Source: Heyndrickxia sporothermodurans
Lineage (GTDB): Bacteria > Bacillota > Bacilli > Bacillales > Bacillaceae_C
Length of the DNA stretch: 64,000 bases
Direction of reading: 5' to 3'
NCBI GenBank assembly: GCA_016756695.1
Contig: CP066701.1
Span: 2,446,001 to 2,510,000 of the forward strand
The notes under the pieces were generated by a model. That model was not told the origin of the DNA. It was given only the letters and a program-made list of their open reading frames with translations, and did not search any database. Shown piece by piece: positions 1-8,940 of the stretch (its first letter is position 1; each line of letters starts with the position of its first letter). The position numbers were made by a program, and so were the translations under genes.

Positions 1-964
1 CAAATACTTTTGCAGGAAGTACCCGTTCACGTCCCATGGCATACAAAATACGTGAAGCGCTTGCTCCTGATGCAATTGATGAAGCTAAACTTGCGATGAT
101 TCCTTCTGCAAGAAAAAAACTAATCAAAAAGTTGCCCCCAATATAAAATGCAATTTCCATATAAGCGGCCTCTGGGTCTTTAAATGATTGGTAATCCGGC
201 CAGATTAGCTGTAAAAAATAGGACCCAATAAGATAATACAATCCACCAATGATAGTAATAAGATAAATCGCCTTAGGGAGCGTTTTTCGAGGATTTTTCG
301 TTTCCTCGGAAAGAGTTGTAGCTGCATCAAAACCTAAAAAGGAAAAGCGTAGAATTGGAATCACAGACATGAAAGACGATAAATCTACATTTGAATCAAT
401 AAATGGAAGGATTGAAAAAAGTGTTCCCGCTCCTTGACCATTTAAAAGCCCTTTTATTGAAAAGACAACGAACAACGCAAGTGTTGCAAATTGCAGGAAT
501 AGGAGTACTATATTAACCTTAGCTGCTACCTTTATGCCCAGTATATTTATAACAGTAATTATTAGGATAAAAAGAATGATCCAAATGTACATAGGAATGG
601 AGGGGAAATAAGCCCTCATGGCTATCCCTAGTAATAAAGCACTAATCATTGGACTGAACATATAATCTAGTATAATTGTCCAGCCAATGATAAACCCGAT
701 ATGCGGACTAAGTGATTTTTGCGTAAATGTATAGGCCGCGCCCGCGTTTGGATAGGCTTTCACCAATTGCGCATAACTGTAGGCTGTAAATAACATAACG
801 AATAGGGCGACAATATAGGCAGTTGAAATCATTCCATTTGTGCTATGAGCAGCTACTCCATATGTTGAAAACAACGTTGTTGGAGCCATGAAGGCTAAAC
901 CAAAAAACACAACATGTTTTAATGAAAGGGAGCGCTTTAGAGTTGGTGAGTTTGTATCATTCAT
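1..964 (-). CDS. APC-family amino acid/polyamine permease (3' end outside window)
   Basis: Translating the minus strand from an ATG at 964 gives an uninterrupted hydrophobic protein of 321 residues that runs off the left edge. It has the APC-superfamily pattern: an N-terminal segment with a GLAFMAPTT-type first helix, repeated 20-residue hydrophobic segments, and the family motif around GFDAATTLSEETKNPRK. The start is supported by GGAGGA about 7 bases upstream. It is a paralogue of the next gene (1074-2411), which has the same motif. It is the last visible gene of the leftward catabolic arm, so uptake of agmatine, putrescine or a related amine is a reasonable inference, but substrate cannot be read from sequence. 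The missing C-terminus is a window artefact. Confidence 0.85.
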   Translation of the reverse strand, partial: MNDTNSPTLKRSLSLKHVVFFGLAFMAPTTLFSTYGVAAHSTNGMISTAYIVALFVMLFTAYSYAQLVKAYPNAGAAYTFTQKSLSPHIGFIIGWTIILDYMFSPMISALLLGIAMRAYFPSIPMYIWIILFILIITVINILGIKVAAKVNIVLLFLQFATLALFVVFSIKGLLNGQGAGTLFSILPFIDSNVDLSSFMSVIPILRFSFLGFDAATTLSEETKNPRKTLPKAIYLITIIGGLYYLIGSYFLQLIWPDYQSFKDPEAAYMEIAFYIGGNFLISFFLAEGIIASLASSIASGASASRILYAMGRERVLPAKVF

Positions 965-1073
965 TTACCATTCCTCCATCCCCAAACGTCTAAAAAATTT
1001 ATTATCCATGACACCGCCCAAAGAAAAGCGCAGCGTGATAACAGTAAATTTCACCAATGCCCTGGTACGATCT

Positions 1074-2411
1074 TTACATTTCCTGTTCTTGAAAATCAAT
1101 TTTTGGCGGCTCCTTTTTGAAAAAACCTGTAGATATAGTTAGGTAGATAACACCAACAATAACCCAGCTAATTCCAAGTGTAATTGCAATGATATTAAGA
1201 CTGCTCCAAAGGTATAGGATAAAACCTAAACCGATAAGGGGAGCGATCAAATACCCTAGCGTAAAGCCGACGGTTTTTCGCTCTTTAGATTTAAAAAACA
1301 ACACGATGACACAGATATTCACGAAGGAAAACGCAGTAAAGGCACCAACATTTATCAAAGAAGTTGCTGTTTCTAAATCTAAGAAAATGGCAGTTAAAGC
1401 TAAAACCCCAATTAATAGAATACTGTACACCGGTGAGTTGAACTTTGGATGTAAATACCCAAAGAATCGTCGCGGCAATACTTTATCTCTACCCATTGCA
1501 TACAACAAACGTGATGCGCTCATTTGCGCTGCTAAACCGGAAGCAAAAACGGAGAACAAAGCTCCTGCCGTGAAAATAGATAGAAATAGATTTCCGCCAA
1601 TCATATATGCAATTTCTGGGGAAGCCCCTTCGATATCTTTAAATGTAGATACATCTGGAAATAGGGATTGCATAAAGTATGTGACCGTGAAGAAAAAAAT
1701 TCCACCAAACGTTGCAACTAGGATAATTCCCCTAGGAATGGTCTTTTTTGGCTTAATTGTTTCTTCAGAAAGTGTTGTGATTGCATCGAATCCGATAAAA
1801 GCTAGGGCTAGTAATGCTGCAGCAGTGAAAAGACCGGAAAATTCCTTGCCAGAAGGAAATAGATTTATTGGAGCAATAAAATGCTCAGGTCCTTGTGCAA
1901 TCGAATGATACGTTAGGAAAATAAAAATGATCCCAATTAGAACTTGAAACACAACGAGCAACATATTTACCGATGCTGCTAACTTTACACCGAAGATGTT
2001 TAAAACACTTATGATAATGATTAGTCCTACAATCCAGACCCACCCGGGAACGCCGGGTAATGCTGCGGAAAGGTAAATATTTGCTAATAAAGCATTAATC
2101 ATTGGAAGTGCTAAGTAATCGATAAAGGAGACCCAACCAACCATTATCCCAACGTATGGATTTATAAGATTTTTAGTATAAGAGTAAACAGAACCTGCAG
2201 CAGGATATCTTTTTACTAGTTTTCCATAACTTAAAGCAGTAAAAAGAATTGCGGTAAAGACAACTATGTATGCTGCTGGGACATGACCTGAGGAAATATC
2301 AGATGCAATTCCAAACGTGTCAAATACAGCAAAAGGTGACATGTAGGCAATCCCTATTGCAATAATATGGAATAAATTTAGCCTCCGTTTCAATCGATTC
2401 GTTTCATTCAT
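1074..2411 (-). CDS. APC-family amino acid/polyamine permease
   Basis: This 445-residue integral membrane protein has about twelve hydrophobic segments, a normal length for the APC superfamily. The N-terminus has the first-helix pattern AYMSPFAVFDTFG, and residues near 215 carry the family motif GFDAITTLSEETIKPKK, shared with the neighbouring paralogue. It lies downstream of the aldehyde dehydrogenase gene on the same strand, separated by a hairpin (2529-2562), and 109 bp before the next permease. Its place in an agmatine/putrescine locus suggests import of the amine substrate or exchange of a product. The substrate is an inference. A 239-codon open frame on the other strand (1189-1908) is a shadow. 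Confidence 0.85.
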   Translation of the reverse strand: MNETNRLKRRLNLFHIIAIGIAYMSPFAVFDTFGIASDISSGHVPAAYIVVFTAILFTALSYGKLVKRYPAAGSVYSYTKNLINPYVGIMVGWVSFIDYLALPMINALLANIYLSAALPGVPGWVWIVGLIIIISVLNIFGVKLAASVNMLLVVFQVLIGIIFIFLTYHSIAQGPEHFIAPINLFPSGKEFSGLFTAAALLALAFIGFDAITTLSEETIKPKKTIPRGIILVATFGGIFFFTVTYFMQSLFPDVSTFKDIEGASPEIAYMIGGNLFLSIFTAGALFSVFASGLAAQMSASRLLYAMGRDKVLPRRFFGYLHPKFNSPVYSILLIGVLALTAIFLDLETATSLINVGAFTAFSFVNICVIVLFFKSKERKTVGFTLGYLIAPLIGLGFILYLWSSLNIIAITLGISWVIVGVIYLTISTGFFKKEPPKIDFQEQEM

Positions 2412-2528
2412 AAAACCATTCCTATCTATACAATTTGGAATTTTCGGACGTTACTAATTGTAGTAAGGTTATATAAGACTTTTTGAATCGGCTTTTAAAA
2501 GGAAAAACTCAGAAATTGAAAAAGTTTA

Positions 2529-2562
2529 CCTAACAATCCTCATCAGATAAAGGATTGTTAGG
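2529..2562 (-). terminator. Intergenic hairpin between aldehyde dehydrogenase and permease genes
   Basis: A perfect 12-bp inverted repeat (CCTAACAATCCT at 2529-2540, AGGATTGTTAGG at 2551-2562) lies just after the aldehyde dehydrogenase stop. The following U run is weak, so it may be a leaky terminator or an mRNA-stabilising processing hairpin rather than a full stop. Confidence 0.5.
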
Positions 2563-2570
2563 TTCGGTAT

Positions 2571-4052
2571 TTAATCTAGATTAACCCACACACTTTTAAC
2601 TTCAGTATAATTGTCTAATGCGTAGGACCCCATTTCGCGGCCGAATCCGGATTGTTTATAACCACCAAAAGGAACGCCTGCATTCGTGAGATTATAGCAA
2701 TTGACCCAAACGGTCCCAGCTTTTAATTTTCGAGAAATTGTATGGGCATTTTTTAGGTTTTCAGTCCAGAGTCCTGCTGCTAAGCCATAACGACTATTAT
2801 TCGCACGGGAAACAACTTCGTCTAAACTACTATAAGGCATTGTCACAACAACTGGCCCAAAAATTTCTTCTTTTGCAATAGTCATCTCATCTTTAACATC
2901 GGCAAATACTGTTGGTTTCACAAAGACCCCTTTTTCTAACTTCTCTCCGCCAATTAAGAGAGATGCCCCTTCCTCAACGCCTTTATTTACATAGGAAGTC
3001 ACTATTTCCTGTTGTCTTTCTGAAATTAGTGGACCCATTTCGGTTGTTTCATCAAGTCCATTGCCTAATTTAACATTTTTCGCATAATCTACTAGTCTAT
3101 CGACAACTTCATTGTAAAGATGGTCTGGAATAAACACTCGGGAACCGGCGCAGCAAACTTGACCCTGGTTCACCATTATGCCGGAAAATACACCGGGAAT
3201 AGCTTTATCTAAATTGGCATCAGGCAATATAATATTTGGCGACTTTCCGCCTAATTCTAAGGTCACACGTTTCATCGTATTTGCTGCTTCTTTCATGATT
3301 GCCTGGCCGACAGGAGTGGACCCGGTAAAAGCAATTTTATTCACTTTTGGATGTTTAACAAGAGCATTTCCGGCGGTTTTCCCAAACCCATTAATAATAT
3401 TAATAACCCCTTTAGGGAATCCTGCTTCTTCTATTAGTTTTGCTAAATATAATGCAGACAATGGTGTTTGTTCTGCAGGTTTTAAAATAATCGTACAACC
3501 AGTTGCTAAAGCTGGTGCTATTTTCCATAGTGCCATCTGGATAGGAAAATTCCATGGAATGATTTGTCCAACAACACCAACAGGTTCATGATGTGTATAG
3601 TTCAAGAAGGAATTGGAAATAGGGATGGTTTGACCCATCATTTTTGTCGCCCATCCAGCAAAATACCTAAGATTTTCAATCGCATTTGGTAAGTCACCAT
3701 GGACCATCTCATTGATCGATTTACCATTGTCTAATGTATCTAGTTGAGCTAAAACATCAAAATCCCGTTCCATTAAATCGGCTAGTTTATACATTAATTT
3801 TGAACGGTCATAGGCGCTCATTTTTGGCCAAGTTCCGTATTCAAAAGCCTTTGATGCGGCCTCAACTGCTAGGTCAACATCAATTTCGCTCGCTTCATAA
3901 ATCGTTGCCAGCGCTTCACCTGTTGCCGGATTAATCGTATGAAATGTGTCACCTTTGACAGATTCAACTTCTTTTCCATTTATAAATAATTTTTTTGGTC
4001 CTTTTAAAAATTCACTCACCTTGGGATGTAGTTTTACGACATGATCTATCAC
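2571..4052 (-). CDS. NAD(P)-dependent aldehyde dehydrogenase
   Basis: This 493-residue soluble enzyme of the ALDH superfamily would oxidise an aldehyde to the acid, probably 4-aminobutyraldehyde or succinate semialdehyde in this setting. Visible motifs are PWNFP near residue 165, the cofactor-loop FTGSTPVG near 245, ELGGKSPN near 267 and the catalytic cysteine region NQGQVCCAG (Cys300/Cys301). The GTG start at 4052 follows AGGAGG by 6 bases. It sits downstream of the class III aminotransferase gene on the same strand, so transamination followed by oxidation is the likely order. The GC-rich repeat at 4110-4245 separates the two genes. A betaine- or general-aldehyde role cannot be excluded. Confidence 0.88.
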   Translation of the reverse strand: MIDHVVKLHPKVSEFLKGPKKLFINGKEVESVKGDTFHTINPATGEALATIYEASEIDVDLAVEAASKAFEYGTWPKMSAYDRSKLMYKLADLMERDFDVLAQLDTLDNGKSINEMVHGDLPNAIENLRYFAGWATKMMGQTIPISNSFLNYTHHEPVGVVGQIIPWNFPIQMALWKIAPALATGCTIILKPAEQTPLSALYLAKLIEEAGFPKGVINIINGFGKTAGNALVKHPKVNKIAFTGSTPVGQAIMKEAANTMKRVTLELGGKSPNIILPDANLDKAIPGVFSGIMVNQGQVCCAGSRVFIPDHLYNEVVDRLVDYAKNVKLGNGLDETTEMGPLISERQQEIVTSYVNKGVEEGASLLIGGEKLEKGVFVKPTVFADVKDEMTIAKEEIFGPVVVTMPYSSLDEVVSRANNSRYGLAAGLWTENLKNAHTISRKLKAGTVWVNCYNLTNAGVPFGGYKQSGFGREMGSYALDNYTEVKSVWVNLD

Positions 4053-4109
4053 AACGAACCTCCTATATTAAAAATTGTTCTCACTACTTTTCTTAATAAA
4101 TAATAGACC

Positions 4110-4245
4110 GTTCCTTTCCACTGCAGGAACCTGCTTTTTCGCGGTGAGAAGTCGAGCCTCCTCAGCGCTCCTGCGCTTGTGGGGTCTCGACTTTTCCTCT
4201 ATATCCCGCAGGAGTCAGGTTCCTTCCACTCCAATCCACTCTGCG
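4110..4245. repeat. GC-rich dispersed Bacillus-type repeat (copy A)
   Basis: A GC-rich block, clearly unlike its AT-rich surroundings, lies between the aminotransferase and aldehyde dehydrogenase genes. Its reverse complement shares the ordered blocks GATTGGAG, GACTCCTGCGGG, GAGACCCCACA, GAGGAGGCTC and CCTGCAG with the block at 42622-42756. This is a dispersed non-coding repeat family. It contains self-complementary stretches and could fold into a long imperfect hairpin. Confidence 0.75.
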
Positions 4246-4280
4246 TTTTCAATTAATGCAACAATCTTTTAGAAAAGAGT

Positions 4281-5666
4281 TTAAAGTTTTTTTGACAGAG
4301 CTGAAAGCGAGTCATCGACAATATGGATAATTTGTTCTAACTCGTTTTTCGTGATGATAAGAGGTGGAGCGATTGCGATAATATTCATTCCGGGTTCAAA
4401 GTCAAATGGTCTGATTAGTAAGCCTCTTTGATAACATTCATCGACGAGGGAAACAGACGCTTTTACTGATTCGTCGAATGGAATGATTGCATCAGGATCT
4501 TTCATTAAATCAAAACCTGCCAATAAACCTTTCACCCTTGATTTTGTAACGAATTCATATTTATCTTCTAAATAATGCAGTGCTTTTTCTAATTCAATCC
4601 CCATTCGATACGCATTTTCAACAAGACCATCCCGTTCTAATATTTCAATATTTTTTAAGCCGACGGCACAGGCAGTTGGATGTCCACTATAGGTAAATCC
4701 GTGTGCCAGCATCCCATCAAATTGTGAAATCGCATCTCTAATTTTTTCCCGCATGACTACGCCGCCAAGCTGGGCATATCCACTTGTAATCCCTTTAGCA
4801 ATCGACATAAAATCAGGAACAATGTTCCAATGATCAACGCCGAACATTTTACCAGTACGGCCAAAACCGCAAATTACTTCGTCTGCAATGAGATGAATAT
4901 CATTTTCATCACACAATTTTCTAATTGCTTGTAAGTATTCATCTGGTGGAATATGAACCCCGCCCGCACCTTGAATAGGCTCGACAATCACAGCAGCGAT
5001 TTTATCTTTTCCTTCTTTTTCGATAATGCTTCTAATACTGCCTTCATATTCTGGGTGATTCTTATCACCAAGTTCACATTCAGTAACATGGGCTTTTGCA
5101 TTTACAATGTCGGGATCCATTGAACCAGAAAAATCACGATACACATCGATTCCCGTTGCTCTTTGTGCTGCAACAGTTACCCCGTGATATCCTCTTCTTA
5201 ATGAAATAATTTTTCTTTTTTCTTTATACCCTTGTAACTGCCAATAAAATCTTGAAAGCTTGAATGCTGTGTCATTTGACTCCGAACCGCCAGATGTAAA
5301 GAAAACGGTATTTAAGTCTCCAGGTGTTAAGGATGCGATTTTTTCGGCTAAGCGGACAGTTGGTTCATTGGCATATCCGTAGAAAGCGGAAGCATATGCA
5401 ATATCGGTCATTTGTTTATAAGAAGCATCCGCCAATTCTTTATTTCCGTGCCCTAGATTGACATTCCAAAGCATAGATACACCATCAATATAGGTGTTTC
5501 CTTTCATATCATACAGATTGATCCCTTTTCCACTCGTAAAAATAATTTTTGGTCCACTTTCAGCTTGAGCTTTTGGATTGGTAGATGGGTGAAGAAGATG
5601 TTTAACATCAAGCTTCGTTAATTCAGCGGCTAAAGATTCCTTTTGAACGATTTGATTTTGACTCAT
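4281..5666 (-). CDS. Class III PLP-dependent aminotransferase (polyamine/omega type)
   Basis: This 461-residue fold-type I aminotransferase of class III would transfer an amino group from a terminal amine such as putrescine to a keto acid. Motifs are the GSESNDTAFKLSR phosphate-binding region, the Asp of LIADEVICGFGRTG, and the PLP lysine in SIAKGITSGYAQLGG (Lys291). The ATG at 5666 is preferred over an in-frame GTG at 5675 because the GTG lies inside the ribosome binding site. It is homologous to the right-arm enzyme at 11745-13061. The IS110 element lies directly upstream and now separates it from the hydrolase gene, so expression may depend on a promoter in or near the insertion. Confidence 0.88.
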   Translation of the reverse strand: MSQNQIVQKESLAAELTKLDVKHLLHPSTNPKAQAESGPKIIFTSGKGINLYDMKGNTYIDGVSMLWNVNLGHGNKELADASYKQMTDIAYASAFYGYANEPTVRLAEKIASLTPGDLNTVFFTSGGSESNDTAFKLSRFYWQLQGYKEKRKIISLRRGYHGVTVAAQRATGIDVYRDFSGSMDPDIVNAKAHVTECELGDKNHPEYEGSIRSIIEKEGKDKIAAVIVEPIQGAGGVHIPPDEYLQAIRKLCDENDIHLIADEVICGFGRTGKMFGVDHWNIVPDFMSIAKGITSGYAQLGGVVMREKIRDAISQFDGMLAHGFTYSGHPTACAVGLKNIEILERDGLVENAYRMGIELEKALHYLEDKYEFVTKSRVKGLLAGFDLMKDPDAIIPFDESVKASVSLVDECYQRGLLIRPFDFEPGMNIIAIAPPLIITKNELEQIIHIVDDSLSALSKKL

Positions 5667-5729
5667 ATCTATCACTCCCTCTATAAATGTTGATACATCA
5701 ACGGTTTGACCCGTTGGTAGGGTGTCAAA

Positions 5730-6055
5730 AAAATATTTTTCGACACGGACCCTAACTTTATTTTCATAATATGTGAAACTATTCCAATAAATAGGTACGC
5801 TACGCGGTCACTACTGGATAATGATGGAAAGTAGTGATAGGGAATTATACGATGCACAATGGATCTCTGCGTAGCTTATGATGACGTACCCTCCCATGTC
5901 TCTGGGCATCTATGTGCCTACATTCCTTCGTTCGGTCTAGTCATAAGGCAGAGGCTAGCGAAGCTCCTATAGGGACTCTAGGTCGAATGGTGAAAATAAT
6001 GCCAGCTTCTCCGTGTCATCCTGTTGTCTAGGTCTAGTTAAGGGGCTGTAGGGAT
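5730..6055 (-). ncRNA. Candidate bridge-RNA region of the IS110-family element
   Basis: No ORF is present between the transposase stop and the element end. The region is rich in inverted repeats, for example GTGTC with GACAC flanking an A/T palindrome at 5722-5746. IS110-family elements encode a structured bridge RNA in a non-coding end, and in IS1111-type members that end follows the transposase. The assignment rests on position and structure only; no loops were matched to target or donor DNA. Confidence 0.35.
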
Positions 6056-7333
6056 TTAAGTCGCCTCTAAGAGACTTGGAATATCCCTCATCATTCGCTG
6101 TGCGTCAAACGCTTTGTGCTTAGTGCTAATTCCATGTAATACTTTTAACAGTTTACCGCATAGAACCACGATGGATTGTTTCTTGCGTAAAGGATTAACC
6201 TGACGGTTCGTGTAATACTCATGTAGCTTTCTAAAAGCTTCATTGTGGCGGATCATCGGCATCATGACTCGGAACAGGAGAGCGCGTAGCTTTCTTCTAC
6301 CCCGTTTAGAGATTCGTTTTTGCCCTTTGTGCATACCAGAGGAATTTTCACGTAACGTTAATCCCGCGAGTTTGATTAGTTGGCGTGGATCTTCGTAGTG
6401 TGAAAAACTTCCGATTTCAGCTAATAGGTCAACGATTGTCGTATCTCCAAGCCCTGGTACCGTTGACAGCCATTCGTATTCTACTGACATTTTTACAAGC
6501 TCAACTAAGCGCTCCGTAATACCCTCAATATCTTTTTCTAGCTGGTGGTAACGGCGGACAAGTGTGGCTATTTCAATACGGGCCATCTCACATCCTTCCG
6601 TTACTCCGATAGAGCTAGCTGCGACTTCGATAAGGCGCACTGCTTTTGGTCTTTGGGGGGATTTTAGTCCCTCGACCTTTCGATAAAGGGATAACACTTC
6701 ATCCGGGTGTTTCTGGTGAAGATCACTTGGAAATGGAGTGCATTCAAGTGCGGCCATAGCCATTTTTCCGAATGACGGAAATACTTGAACGAACTCTGGA
6801 AAATAGCGATCTAACCAGCGAATTATCATGTTTTTGACGGCTCCTAGCTCCTCAGTCAATTTACTACGGAATGTAGAACCAGCACGAAGTTCAGCTTCCA
6901 TCCCTTTGAGGATTCGCGGATAACTAAAGCGTCCATCCTTTACAAGACGAGCGATTACCAGTGCATCTTTACGGTCATGTTTGGTTGGCAGATTGTCATC
7001 CAACTCTTTTGACCGTTTGACATGCATCGGATTCGTCATGACTAAGGAAATGCCTCGTTCTTCAAGGAAATAGGCTAAATTTAGCCAGTAATGGCCAGTA
7101 GGTTCAATCCCGACAATGACTTCTGTCTTTTCGCTTTCTTTCATTTCAGTCAAAATACGTTGATATAAATACTCAAAGCCGTTATTAGATTGATAAACTG
7201 AGAAAGACTTTTGGAGCACCCGGCCACGATCGTCTACAAAGCAAGCGTAATGTGTCCGCTTTGCGATATCGATCCCTACAACGAGTGTTTTTTCGGTGAC
7301 TTGATTAATTTTCTGATTTTGTTTAAAATCCAT
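6056..7333 (-). CDS. IS110-family DEDD recombinase/transposase
   Basis: This 425-residue protein starts from the ATG at 7333, which follows GGAGGA; an earlier in-frame start at 7369 lacks such a site. The N-terminal RuvC-like half contains VVGIDIAKRTHYACFVD with the first catalytic Asp, IGIEPTGHYWLNLA-type Glu (residues near 88) and DRKDALVIARL. The C-terminal Tnp_20 half holds the WLSTVPGLGDTTIVDLLAEIG helix-hairpin-helix-like segment and a basic KRISKRGRRKLRALLF stretch. Full-length and apparently intact, so the element may still be active. Confidence 0.92.
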   Translation of the reverse strand: MDFKQNQKINQVTEKTLVVGIDIAKRTHYACFVDDRGRVLQKSFSVYQSNNGFEYLYQRILTEMKESEKTEVIVGIEPTGHYWLNLAYFLEERGISLVMTNPMHVKRSKELDDNLPTKHDRKDALVIARLVKDGRFSYPRILKGMEAELRAGSTFRSKLTEELGAVKNMIIRWLDRYFPEFVQVFPSFGKMAMAALECTPFPSDLHQKHPDEVLSLYRKVEGLKSPQRPKAVRLIEVAASSIGVTEGCEMARIEIATLVRRYHQLEKDIEGITERLVELVKMSVEYEWLSTVPGLGDTTIVDLLAEIGSFSHYEDPRQLIKLAGLTLRENSSGMHKGQKRISKRGRRKLRALLFRVMMPMIRHNEAFRKLHEYYTNRQVNPLRKKQSIVVLCGKLLKVLHGISTKHKAFDAQRMMRDIPSLLEAT

Positions 7334-7516
7334 TATGGAGTCCTCCTTGGTTAACAAATTAGGGGTCAATTCATCGACGATTTGACACCCCGCATCATAC
7401 CAAGAGGGCTCTTTTTGTTCAAGTCCCCGAAAATCCTTCTAACAGGAATGCTCCTATGTTAATTTTCTAATTTGATTTGATATAAGGCATAATGATTGAT
7501 TACTTGAATAGGAAAT

Positions 7517-8755
7517 TCACTTCATATTTGCTAGTTTGTGAATGACATAAAGAAGCACATTAGCTCCTTTTTCGATATCATCGTCTAACGTAAGTTCTTG
7601 TTCATTATGACTAATTCCATTAATACTTGGCAGAAAAATCATTCCTGTATCGGCAATTTTATTCATGTATTTTGCGTCATGTCCAGGTCCGCTAAATAAT
7701 TTTAAGGATGAGTAGCCTCTTTTGTCAGCGCCTTCATTTACCGCTTCAATGACTGTTGGAGAAAATTTAACGGCATCGGAGTTCCATTCTGTCGTAATCG
7801 TGACATCTACGTTATTCATTAGTGCAATGGTGCTTAATTTCTCTTTTAATCTTTCAATAGCCTCTAATCTAATTTCGTCATCCTGGTGTCGTATATCAAT
7901 CGTAAATTCTACTTCTCCAGGTATTACATTTGAAACATTGGGCTTAATATTCATCTTGCCTACCGTCGTTTTTAACCCGAAAATTTCTTTTGTTATCTCA
8001 TTCACTTTTGCAATCATTTTAGATGCGGGTACTAAAGCATCCCGGCGATTATCCATCGGTGTCGGACCCGCGTGATTTGTCTCGCCGATTACTTTCACAC
8101 TTAACCAACTCATGCCTTGAATTCCTTCAACAACACCAATTGATTTATTTTGGGAAGCTAAAATAGGTCCCTGTTCTACATGGAGCTCGATGAAATACTT
8201 AACATCCTTCAATCGATTTTTTTCATCCCCCATGTAATTAATCGTCTCTAATGCAACTTTGTAACTAATATTTGCGCTGTCCCTTGAGTTATAGATGAAC
8301 TCTTTTGTAAATTCTCCTGCAATCCCACCGGACCCTAGCATTGGTGGTGCAAACCGAGCACCTTCTTCATTGGTAAAATTAATAATTTCAATTGGGTAAA
8401 TCGTTTCAATATTATTTTCATTTAAGACACGGATAACCTCTAAAGCTGATAAAACGCCAACAATTCCGTCATAACGCCCTCCACAAGGTTGGGTATCTAA
8501 GTGAGACCCCATAGCAACGACTGGACCATTATGGATTGTTCCCTTTCTTTTTCCATAAATATTGCCAAAGTCATCTACACGAACTTCTAATTTTTCTTCA
8601 TGGAGCCATTTTATAAATAGGTCTCTCATGACTTTATCTTCTTCGGTTAAGGCTAAACGATTAAGTCCGCCATTTTTAGAAGATCCAATCGAAGAGCTTA
8701 TGTTAAGTGATTCAAGTAAACGCTTTCTATTTACTTCTAGTAAGATTGAATTCAT
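7517..8755 (-). CDS. M20-family Zn-dependent N-carbamoyl/ureido hydrolase
   Basis: This 412-residue enzyme belongs to the hydantoinase/carbamoylase branch of M20 (N-carbamoyl-L-amino acid hydrolase, allantoate amidohydrolase, beta-ureidopropionase). Metal-ligand motifs are visible: GSHLDTQPCGGRYDG near residue 85, NEEGARFAPPMLGSGG near 130, ELHVEQGP near 190 and the late GPGHDAKYM near 357. The ATG at 8755 follows GAGGAGG. It is transcribed from a sigma-54 promoter at 8781-8796, divergently from the regulator. The partner arm encodes agmatine deiminase, whose product is N-carbamoylputrescine, and no nitrilase-type AguB is present. I infer that this enzyme cleaves the carbamoyl group to give putrescine; other ureido substrates remain possible. 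Confidence 0.85.
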   Translation of the reverse strand: MNSILLEVNRKRLLESLNISSSIGSSKNGGLNRLALTEEDKVMRDLFIKWLHEEKLEVRVDDFGNIYGKRKGTIHNGPVVAMGSHLDTQPCGGRYDGIVGVLSALEVIRVLNENNIETIYPIEIINFTNEEGARFAPPMLGSGGIAGEFTKEFIYNSRDSANISYKVALETINYMGDEKNRLKDVKYFIELHVEQGPILASQNKSIGVVEGIQGMSWLSVKVIGETNHAGPTPMDNRRDALVPASKMIAKVNEITKEIFGLKTTVGKMNIKPNVSNVIPGEVEFTIDIRHQDDEIRLEAIERLKEKLSTIALMNNVDVTITTEWNSDAVKFSPTVIEAVNEGADKRGYSSLKLFSGPGHDAKYMNKIADTGMIFLPSINGISHNEQELTLDDDIEKGANVLLYVIHKLANMK

Positions 8756-8780
8756 ATGCTACCTCCTCACTAGTAATTAA

Positions 8781-8796
8781 TGCAAGTTGCGTGCCA
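8781..8796 (-). promoter_or_regulatory. Sigma-54 (-24/-12) promoter for the hydrolase arm
   Basis: Read on the minus strand this is TGGCAC-N5-TTGCA, an exact match to the sigma-54 consensus core. It lies 26 bp upstream of the hydrolase start and faces away from the sigma-54 activator gene. Confidence 0.85.
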
Positions 8797-8874
8797 AAAA
8801 ACAATCAGAAAAAAAAGCCTAAAAAATAGACTGTAATTCAGAAAATTAGTATTATATAAATAATTTAGAACCAC

Positions 8875-8905
8875 ATTCGAATCAAAAATGAAGCGAATTC
8901 GATTC
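8875..8905. promoter_or_regulatory. Candidate activator-binding site upstream of the divergent genes
   Basis: Palindromic ATTCGAATC at 8875-8883 and GAATTCGATTC at 8895-8905 lie about 80-120 bp from the minus-strand sigma-54 promoter. A similar TTCGAAT-containing palindrome occurs at 10358-10378 before the second promoter. The spacing suits an upstream activating sequence for the regulator at 8941-10329. Assignment is by shared motif only. Confidence 0.45.
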
Positions 8906-8940
8906 AATTTCATTTACAAAATTCACAAGGGGGGATATAA

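Larger units (their letters stand above)
5715..7395 (-). mobile_element. IS110-family insertion sequence (IS1111-like layout)
   Basis: The element is about 1.7 kb. Candidate ends share an inverted repeat: GGGTGTCAAA at 5720-5729 and TTTGACACCC at 7381-7390. Between them lie one DEDD transposase gene, about 60 bp of 5' non-coding DNA and about 330 bp of 3' non-coding DNA. Subterminal inverted repeats plus a long non-coding tail after the transposase resemble the IS1111 subgroup. The exact ends are tentative because this family does not make a reliable target duplication. It splits the leftward catabolic arm between the hydrolase and aminotransferase genes. Confidence 0.65.

Noticed and set aside
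1189-1908. 239-codon open frame on the plus strand
   Set aside because: It is the antisense shadow of the permease gene 1074-2411; no ribosome binding site and no recognisable protein pattern.
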